Shown piece by piece: positions 56,817 through 64,000 of a stretch of 64,000 nt of DNA; position 1 is the first letter of the stretch, and each line of letters starts with the position of its first letter. The position numbers and the translations under genes were made by a program. Source of the DNA: Methylobacillus glycogenes JCM 2850 (GTDB taxonomy: Bacteria; Pseudomonadota; Gammaproteobacteria; Burkholderiales; Methylophilaceae); contig NZ_BAMT01000006.1 of assembly GCF_000617925.1 (NCBI RefSeq), positions 1 to 64,000 on the forward strand, read 5' to 3'. The notes under the pieces are model-generated. The model searched no databases and had not been told where the DNA came from. It saw nothing but the letters and a program-made list of their open reading frames with translations.

Positions 56817-59800
56817 TTAAGAATGTAATGCGGGTTTGCGGGTACCCAGCCACAGGCCTAGTGCAAAGATGGGCAACAGCAGCAACAGCCATTGCCAATG
56901 TTGTTGCACGGTGTTGACGGCGATTTCATAGGCACGCGCGGGTGTCGGTTTCTCTGTTTGTTTGGCCTCTGGTTCAGGCTTGGCTTCAGGGCTAGCTTCA
57001 GCACGCGCTGCGGCGCTGGCTGGCGTGGCCGCTGGTGCTGCGTCGGGCTGTGGCTGAGCGGCCTCATTATCTACGCTGCATAGTCTGCAGCCTGCTTGTG
57101 CTGACCGTCACCACGGGCACGAGCCAGTGTCTGCTGTAGCGCGGCATTGCTGTCTGCATCCAGATACTGCCCCAGCCAGGGCCATAGCGGGTGATTGGGG
57201 GCGGTATGGCCGCTGCCGGGCAGGCCATTCTTGTTGACCAGACGCGCCAGATCGCCACCCAGGGTGCGTAGGGTTTCATCATTGGTCTGCCAGTAACCTT
57301 TTTCTGCCGCCACCAGCATGATGGCGAGCATATGCGCTTTGACCTGGGCATTGTGCTTGTGCTCAAGGAAAGGCTTAAGGCCTAGCTTGAGGCTATCGTC
57401 CATATACACCTGCTTGACCTCGTCCCAGGCCCAGTTCTTGATGATATCGGGACGTGTGACCTGCCAGCCCCAGAGGTTTTCCATAAACTCCTGGCCCATG
57501 GTGCGCGCGCCCGCATAGCCATGCTGCATCAGCGGGCGTATCCAGGCCGGGTTGAGGTAACGACCACGCAGCTCCATTAGCAGCGCGGTTTCCAGCGGGT
57601 CATCACTGAGGTGGTCGGGGTCGGTATGGTTGAGGATGCGTGCTGTCGGTCTATGTCCGGTCACGGTTTCGGTCGCCAGCGACAGGCCACCGAGATAATC
57701 GAAGGCATCGTTGTTGTCCATCAAGCCATATAGATTGGAAGCACGACCATGGTAGGTATTGGCGATGTTGTGCAAGGCGCTCTCAAGCACGGCATGCGCG
57801 GGTTGACCCTGGGCGTCCAGCGCATAGGCGTGGCCCATGCGCGTGAGGTAGGCCTGGCCTAGCTCGCTTCTGTCTTTCCAGCTGCCGGAGCGCTCGGTGA
57901 GGCGGTTAACCCCAGTGCCGTAAGCCCCAGGCGCATCACCAAAGATACGCCAGGCGGCCTCGCGCCCGGCCTGGGCTAAATTTTGGCCGTGCTGCTGGTG
58001 GGCCAAGGTACGGCGTATCCATTGCTGGGCCACACCATTATTGGCCAGGGCTTCATTCTGCGCAGGCAGGCTGGCGCCTAGTGGAGCGAGCGCAGCCTCC
58101 AGCGCGGCTTGCAATTGCGGGTGTTGCTGACGGATTTCGTCGGCGGACGCTGCCAGGGCCATGCGGCCACCCATATCTATCCACTGCATGAGGTTGGGGT
58201 AGAGATCACGGAACAGGCCGGAGGTGGTGACGATGACATCATGGCGTGCCACGCCGGGCTTGAGCTGCATTTTCTGCACGATGCCGCGTGCATTCCATTC
58301 CGGTTCTATACCCATCAGGCTGAGAATAAAGCTCACCATCACGCCTTCATCGCGCACTGCATCCGAGGCCCAGAGAATCACGCCTTCGCTATCTTCAATA
58401 CGGTCACGCTCACGCACTTTATCCGCCATGCGCTCCCCAATCTGGAAGCCCAAGCGGGTGGGCAGCACATCACCATCCAGCGCATGGAAGTTACGCCCGG
58501 TTGGTAGCGATTCGGGCGAGCGCAGAGGGTCATTACCCTTGCCTGGTGGTACAAAGCCGCCTGCCAGTGCGTGCAGCAGGCCTTGCATTTCCAGACGCGG
58601 CGAGGCCGCCAGTTTGTCCTGGGTCTCCTGGCTGACACTGTTGCTTTGCCCGCGCGCCATGGAGTCCAGCATCATCTGCAAGGACTCTTGCGACCAGTCT
58701 CGGCCAAACACATGCAGGCCATGCGGCATGAATTTCTCTTGCAGCTTGGTGAGGTAATGGCCGATTTCATGCGCCAGCAAGTCATCATCGGTCTGTTCGA
58801 AGCCTATACCGCGCACTTCCAGCACATCGGCCATGCTGGCCTCCAGCTCGGCGCGTAGTTGCAAGGCTTCCACCAAACGGCGCATTTCGCGTGCGGCTTC
58901 CAGTTTCATGGTGTCCGAGCTTGAGGATTCATAGCTCTCGACAATCTGGCGCAGCTCCAGCAGGCGGTCATACAAAGGCGTGGAAGTCAGTGGCGGGGTC
59001 AGGTGATCTACCATCACGGTGAGGCCACGGCGCTTGGCCTGGGTGCCTTCACCTACGCCATCAACGATGTAGGGATAGATGCCGGGCAGGTCACCTGCCA
59101 CCAGGCGCGAGTAATCACCTGCTGCCAGGCCTACCGCCTTGCCCGGCAGAAATTCATAGGTGGAGTGGCGGCCTATATGCACCAGCGCATCGGCCTTGAA
59201 GCCGGATTGCAGCCAGTGATAAAACGCCAGATATTGATGCGGCGGCGGGATGGTGGTGTTGGCGTGCAGCAGTTCCTCGTCTATCTCCCAGCCACGTGGC
59301 GGTTGCGGGCCTATGAAGATATTGCCGAACTGCAGGCCGGGAATCAGCAATTTGTGATCGTGCACCATGACCTTGCCCGGTGCTACGCCCCAGCCGCGCA
59401 TGCCCTCTATGCCCAGCGCAGCGAGCCTGGTCTTTTGCAATGCCATGGTCTTGCAGTCGCTATGCTGATCCAGGCAGCGCAGATAGCCCTGCTGCAATTG
59501 GTCGAGCAACTGCAAGGCTTGTGAGCGCTGCGGGTGGTCTGCGCCTTCCAGCATATGGCGTAGCTCATGCATGGCTTTATCCAGGCGGTTACGGCCGATT
59601 TCAATTTCACCTGCCTGCTGGGCGGCCACCAGATCGGCATGCAGCTTGCCCAGTGGCCCTTCCACCATCTCGCCGCGTATGGCAGCGGGCAGCGTGTTGA
59701 ACCAGTGCTGATAGGCAGGGGTATCTAGCGTAGTCACCTGCTGGCTCATCTCCGCCAGCGCGGCATTGTCTTCCGGCAGGTTGACGCCGCGTTCCTGCAT

Positions 59801-61168
59801 CAAATCCAGTAAGGCTTCGGGGCTGCTAGGCAGAGTCCCAGTGTTATAGCCCTGGCGTTTCAGCGCTTGCAGCATTTCAAACAGCGAGGCGGGTACATCC
59901 AGATTATCCGCGCCTATGTTCTGGCGGCCAGGGGGATGGTTGTAATAGATCAGCGCCACTTTTTTCTCGGCGTTGGGCTTGGTTTGCAGTTGCTGCCAGT
60001 TGAGGCTGCGCGTTACCAATGATTGCACTTCGCTGCCCAGTATCTGCGGCAGCTTGAGTTCCACACCTGTGAGCTTGTCTATGCTGCTGGGGCCTGCGGC
60101 GGCAACGACCAGCGGCTGGCTGCTGCCTTGTATCTCTGGCATGGCCACACGATATTGCACGGAGTTGAGCGGTAAACCATCCTCAGAAAGCTGCCAGGCC
60201 GTAGCGCTGCGGTCAGTCAAACGTATGGCCTTGATCACTGGTACATCCAGCTGACCCAGCAACGCAGTGACAGTCTCGCGGCCCTCTGCCGCACCGACGA
60301 CAAAATCTTGTAGCAACACCAGGCCGCTAGGCGTGGCCGGAGCCAGGCGCTGTTTGAGGCTGGCCACGACCTCACGTGAAGCCTCGCCCCAGCGCGCCAT
60401 GATGGCGACACAAGCCTGACCGCGGGCTTCACTGGCGGCGCAGATGGCGTCTGCGGCTTGCGGGTCGCTGGTGCTGAGATCCAGCACTGCCAGCATGGGG
60501 CCGGGCTTGGCGGCCAATGGTTGCTGTAGTTCGCGGCCATGCTGACGCAGGCGCACCAGCGGTTCGGGGATAATCTCGGGCAATTGCGCGCTGGGGTGCA
60601 GCAAGTGGCGCATGAGCTTGGCAAGGTTTTGCGTGCCGCCTGCCTGCCATAAGTCATGCATGCCCAGCCATTGTCGTGCTGTGGGGTGCTGCTGCGCCAG
60701 CGCCGCCACTTTTTCCGAGAGATTGTTCTGTGTCAGCGTCAGGCTTTGTGCATGACCAAAGCTACGCACGGATTCGCCCTGCCAGCGTGATTGCAACGAG
60801 AGTGCGCTATCGCCATTAAAGGCAATAAAAGTGCGAGGTTTGGCCGCAGGTAGTTGTTGCAGTTGCGCTTGTAATTGCTGGGAAGCCTCGGCGTAGACCG
60901 CTACCGCCAGCACGCTATCCGCCTCTTGCAGCCAACGCCTGACAGTCTTGCTATCCGTGGCCAGCAATTGTGCCTGGGTGCGCATGATAATGCGGTCTTT
61001 GCCTTTGGCCTGATCTTGTAAGGCCAGCTGTGCCGCCTGCGCGGCAGCAGGAGCGGTGCGGTCAGACACCACGGCAAACAAGGTGGCAGCTTGCACTGGC
61101 AAGCTAGCAGCACTTAGCAAGGTGCTCATCAAGCCCGTGAGCAAGACGGAATAAAAACGCAATTTCAT
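56817..61168 (-). CDS. Exported CobN-like metallo-tetrapyrrole chelatase (one-base frameshift near end)
   Basis: CobN/BchH-family large chelatase subunit of about 1450 residues. It starts with a Sec signal peptide (residues 1-27, ending PVQA), absent from the cytoplasmic CobN of the aerobic B12 pathway. The central motif HIGRHSTYEFLPGK (about 658-671) corresponds to the HGTHGxxEWLPGK block of CobN. HEIGHYL, LYPNLMQWIDMGGRMALAAS and AYGTGVNRL follow. The written frame stops at 57071. Adding one base at about 57077 extends it through an Ala/Pro/Glu linker to a membrane helix (WQWLLLLLPIFALGLWLG) and ends at 56817. The catalytic part would face the periplasm. No cobS/cobT-type chelatase partners are present; ExbB- and ExbD-like genes follow. 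ATGA overlap with cobB. Confidence 0.88.
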
Positions 61169-62477
61169 GAGGTGAATAAGCGGGCAACAGCCGCAGGGTT
61201 GGAGGGGAAATAGAAATGCAGATAACTGGCGGTGAGGCTGCCATGACGGTAGATGGCTTCACCAGGCTTTTGTGAGTTTTGCTTGCGCGCATGGCTAAGC
61301 GCTGTGAGCGGGCTGTTGAAACTTGAGTAATGGAAGGTATGCGCATGCAACTCACCCTCAGGCAGGCTGGCAAATTGCACACCCAGGCCCTGAAAGCGCG
61401 TTTGCATCTGGCATGCACCGGGCAACAGGCCCAGGGTAGGGCTGGCGTTGATGCTGTCGCTAGCCGCCATCATGCCGCCACATTCAGCCAGCATGGGCAT
61501 GCCTTGTTGCCAAGCCTGCTGTAGTGCCTGGCGCATGGCCTGATTGCCTGAGAGTGCACCCAGATTCAGCTCTGGGTAGCCGCCCGGTAGCCAGATGGCG
61601 TCAGCTCGGGTAACTGCTGGTCGCTTAATGGTGAAAAAAAGCTTAGCTCCGCGCCCAAGGCCTGTAGGCAATCAAGATTAGCCTGATAGATAAAGCAGAA
61701 GGCTTCATCCCTGGCGATGGCAATCCGGCGACCGCTTAACAGCGCGGGAATGTCGTTTTGCGGCGGCGGCTGGAATGTTGTGGTTGGCGGTAAGGGCACA
61801 GGGCCATTGCTGCTCAACAAGCTGGCCGCGCGTGCTATGCGCTCATTGAGGTCGCTAATTTCATTGGCGCGGAACAGGCCCAGGTGGCGTTCGGGCAGGC
61901 TGAGCTCATCTTGCCTGAGCATGCCGCCCAGCCAGGGTATGTTGGCGGGCAGGCTGTCACGCAGAATCTGGCCGTGATGTGCACTACCCAATCGGTTGCC
62001 AATCACCCCGGCAGGCCGCAGGCCGGGCGCATGAGCATAAAGCCCGGCAGCAAGTGCACCAAAAGTCTGGGCCATGCCACTGGCATCGATAGTCAGTGCC
62101 AACGGCAAATTGAATTTGAGCGCAATATCTGCACTGCTGGGCTGGCCGTCGTACAAACCCATGACACCTTCAACCAGAATCACATCGGCTTCGGCGGCGG
62201 TCTGATATAAACGCTGGGCAATATCGGCCTCGCCACACATACCCAAATCAAGGTTGTAAACAGCACGGCCAGTGGCGGTCTGCAAAATCATGGGGTCGAG
62301 AAAATCCGGCCCGCATTTGAAGGCTTGCACGGTATAGCCTTGATTGCGCCAGGCGCGCGCCAGGGCGGCGCTGACCAGAGTCTTGCCCTGGTTGGAGGCA
62401 GGCGCAGACAACAGCAGGGCAGGTTTATTGAAGCTCACGCCTTCACTCCTGCCAGGCTTATGCGTCCTGCTTACCAT
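61165..62477 (-). CDS. cobB: Cobyrinate a,c-diamide synthase CobB/CbiA (one-base frameshift)
   Basis: Amidates the a and c side chains of (hydrogeno)cobyrinic acid. The N-terminal synthetase domain has LLLSAPASNQGKTLVSAALA, FKCGPDFLDP and VEGVMGLYDG. The C-terminal amidotransferase domain has ADAIWLPGGYPELN, the nucleophile in MLAECGGMMA and the end HASYLHFYF-type (GSLTASYLHFYF). The frame breaks at 61605. Adding one base gives QQLPEADAIWLPGG. The repaired length is about 437 residues. The start overlaps the cobO stop by 7 bp and the stop overlaps the CobN-like start by 4 bp, so the operon is tightly coupled. Confidence 0.93.
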
Positions 62478-63085
62478 TCCACACCGGGCATGGCTTGCAC
62501 GCCCTGCTTGAAGGCATGTTTGACCATGGTCATATCGGTGACGGTATCCGCCAGTTCTACCAGTTCCGGCTGGGCGGCCCTGCCAGTGACCACCACATGC
62601 TGCATGGCAGGGCGGGCGGCGATATCGGCCAGCACTTGTTGCAGGTCTAGATACTGATACTTGAGAACAATATTGAGTTCGTCGAGGATGACCACGCCTA
62701 CCTGATCATCCTGCAAAGCCGCACGTGCAGCCTGCCAGCCCTGGCTGGCGGCGGCGATGTCACGTTCGCGGCTCTGGGTTTCCCAGGTGAAGCCTTCACC
62801 CATGACATGCCAGCTGACATTGGGCTGATGACGGAAGAAGGCTTCTTCTCCAGTGTCTGAGCGGCCTTTGACAAACTGGACTACCACGGCTTTCATGCCA
62901 TGGCCCAGGGCGCGGGCCAGAAGGCCAAAGGCGGCGGTGGATTTGCCTTTGCCATTGCCGGTATTCACCAGCAACAGACCGCGCTCGCTGCGCGCGGCCT
63001 CTATCTTGGCATCAACAACGGTTTTTTTGCGCGCCATGCGTTGGCTATGGCGCTGGTTGAGATCGGGTTTTTCCTGCTCTGTCAT
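62471..63085 (-). CDS. cobO: Cob(I)yrinic acid a,c-diamide adenosyltransferase CobO
   Basis: CobO/CobA/BtuR-type corrinoid adenosyltransferase attaching the adenosyl upper ligand from ATP. The 204-residue protein has P-loop GNGKGKST at 43-50, VVQFVKGRSDTGEEAFF, HVMGEGFTWETQ, VILDELNIVLKYQYLD and VVVTGRAAQPELVELADTVTDM. It overlaps btuM by 4 bp (ATGA) and cobB by 7 bp. It serves both imported and newly made corrinoids. Confidence 0.96.
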   Translation of the reverse strand: MTEQEKPDLNQRHSQRMARKKTVVDAKIEAARSERGLLLVNTGNGKGKSTAAFGLLARALGHGMKAVVVQFVKGRSDTGEEAFFRHQPNVSWHVMGEGFTWETQSRERDIAAASQGWQAARAALQDDQVGVVILDELNIVLKYQYLDLQQVLADIAARPAMQHVVVTGRAAQPELVELADTVTDMTMVKHAFKQGVQAMPGVEW

Positions 63086-63649
63086 GCCGTTTGTTTGCGG
63101 CTGGCGCTCAGCGCCTTAACCACAATATGAATGATGGCCGCAGTGGCAACGTAAAACGCCAGCGTACCCAGCGAAGATGGGTAATGCTTGGCGATGCGCG
63201 CGCCGAATTCAGCCAGGGTTGGGTCGGTGTAGCGACCGGAGAAGAAGTAGAAGCCGCCGCTGGAGAACAGATGGCAGACAAAGCTGCTGGCGACTACGGT
63301 GGCTGCCAGTGTCAGCACGGATTGCACGGCAAAACGATAGTGCTTGGCAAACCAGCGACCACCCAGCACAAAGTGCCATAGGCTGGCAGCAGGAAGCCAT
63401 AAGCAGGCGAAGTGCAGAAGTTATCAACGCCACCCCAGGTCACCGCCGCCAGGTCCAAACCACCGGCCAGTGCCAGCAAAGCAGGGAAGGCCCAGACTGG
63501 ACGCAGATAAACGCCAGCCAGGAAGAACACGGCCCAAGAAGCGCTGGCAGATGATTGATAGAGGCAAAGTGATGGCCGCGCGTGAGCACGAGCAATGCGG
63601 CCAAGCCTAGGCCTATGATGATCTGATGGTTTTTGTTGAGTGTCAGCAT
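63082..63649 (-). CDS. btuM: BtuM-type vitamin B12 transporter (two one-base frameshifts)
   Basis: Small polytopic membrane protein of about 189 residues after repair, matching BtuM, the solitary ECF S-component-like B12 transporter known from Thiobacillus. Features are RGHHFASINHLPSASWAVFF, GLDLAAVTWGGVDNFCTSPAYG with Cys at residue 79 (the position proposed to bind the cobalt of cobalamin), and SSGGFYFFSGRYTDPTLAEF. Bases are missing near 63547 (CC should be CCC on the coding strand) and near 63373 (TTT should be TTTT). It lies between btuB and cobO, with a 4-bp overlap with cobO. Family named from memory of the sequence pattern. Confidence 0.82.
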
Positions 63650-63758
63650 GTCTGTCTTCCTTAAGCCAGGGTCGGTATTCAAAACGGGGTGAATCAATAG
63701 GGCATGATTCAAAAAACACTGAATTTTAACTGAAATACCCGCTCCGAACCCAGTTTTT

Positions 63759-63786
63759 GCGGGCTGCCATGGTGATGGCAACCCGC
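63759..63786. repeat. Strong hairpin between btuB and btuM
   Basis: On the minus strand GCGGGTTGCCA, loop TCACCA, TGGCAGCCCGC (11 bp, one G-T pair). It is followed by A-rich and not U-rich sequence, so it is not a standard terminator; it may protect the btuB mRNA 3' end. Confidence 0.6.
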
Positions 63787-63793
63787 GCAGGGC

Positions 63794-64000
63794 TTAGAGC
63801 GTAGGTGCGTAACGTACCGATACAAACAGATTGGTACCCAGGGTGCCGTAATCCTTGGCCAGCTCGTATTTGCGGTCAAACAGATTGTTGACGCGCGCAT
63901 TCAGCGACCAATCATTGTTGATGCGATATTCGCTGTAGAGATTGACCAGGGTGTAGCCGGACATGCGCTCAAGATTGGCGACATCGTTGTAGCGATGTGC
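63794..64000 (-). CDS. btuB: TonB-dependent vitamin B12 receptor BtuB (C-terminal part)
   Basis: Last 68 codons of an outer-membrane barrel read on the minus strand: SGYTLVNLYSEYRINNDWSLNARVNNLFDRKYELAKDYGT in overlapping segments and the terminal FVSVRYAPTL. The NNLFDRKYELA block and length to the end match BtuB. The gene is cut by the window edge. Position ahead of btuM-cobO-cobB supports the B12 assignment; a second cobalamin riboswitch is expected upstream, outside the window. Confidence 0.85.
   Translation of the reverse strand, partial: AHRYNDVANLERMSGYTLVNLYSEYRINNDWSLNARVNNLFDRKYELAKDYGTLGTNLFVSVRYAPTL

Noticed and set aside
56858-57067. Separate small basic protein gene downstream of the CobN-like gene
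   Set aside because: It is the wrong frame of the CobN-like C-terminus; the correct frame gives an Ala/Pro/Glu linker and a membrane helix.
1-64000. CRISPR arrays, insertion sequences, prophage or integrase genes
   Set aside because: Looked for spaced direct repeats, terminal inverted repeats and transposase/integrase motifs on both strands by eye and saw none, including next to the tRNA genes.

Overview
The window looks like chromosomal DNA of a betaproteobacterium, probably a methylotroph-like member of the Nitrosomonadales (Methylophilaceae or a close relative). This is inferred from gene order and protein character, not from a search. Supporting points are the rimP-nusA-infB-rbfA-truB-rpsO-pnp block, a stand-alone infA paralogue, an MSHA-type pilus cluster, a PEP-CTERM protein, and a BtuB/BtuM-type cobalamin uptake locus.

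Layout. 1-9 kb: translation and RNA-decay operon with good promoters and terminators. 9-12 kb: dksA, folD, three tRNAs (Pro, Arg, His) and infA. 12-26 kb: one long plus-strand cluster for an MSHA-like pilus, comprising a sigma-54 activator, ATPase, secretin, TPR protein, assembly ATPase, platform protein, three small assembly proteins and two prepilin-like proteins. 26-35 kb: mixed housekeeping and envelope genes (MoeB/ThiF-like, stomatin/NfeD, PEP-CTERM protein, LemA plus a GIDE-like protein with an EF-hand, valS, bestrophin-like channel, rhodanese/TusA) and tRNA-Phe. 35.8-43.2 kb: late cobalamin genes cobT, cobS, cobC, cobD, cbiB and cobQ, with a TPR/glycosyltransferase-like gene among them. 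43.2-47.3 kb: a Fec-type sigma/anti-sigma/TonB-receptor set behind a Fur-like site. 48.1-52.1 kb: a minus-strand TonB receptor and PepSY protein under a cobalamin riboswitch. 53.5-64 kb: a minus-strand B12 operon running btuB (cut by the window end), btuM, cobO, cobB, a cobN-like gene, ExbB-like, ExbD-like (DUF2149), bluB, btuF-like, cobU and an ABM-domain gene.

How it works together. The window encodes corrinoid uptake (BtuB, BtuM, possibly the riboswitch-controlled receptor), adenosylation (CobO), amidation and side-chain steps (CobB, CobQ, CbiB, CobD), lower-ligand synthesis (BluB, CobT, CobC) and nucleotide-loop assembly (CobU, CobS). No corrin-ring methyltransferase gene is present here. 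The most unusual element is the CobN-like protein. It has a Sec signal peptide and, once one missing base is restored, a C-terminal membrane anchor. It is encoded directly upstream of an ExbB-like and an ExbD-like gene, which suggests a periplasmic, proton-motive-force-driven chelatase or dechelatase.

Sequence quality. About twenty genes, including essential nusA, are broken by single-base losses, nearly all in runs of 2-4 identical bases, and each is repaired by adding back one base. I read these as base-calling or assembly errors, and the gene spans below give the repaired extents. One gene (the MshI-like protein) instead has an in-frame TAA that a one-base insertion does not explain.
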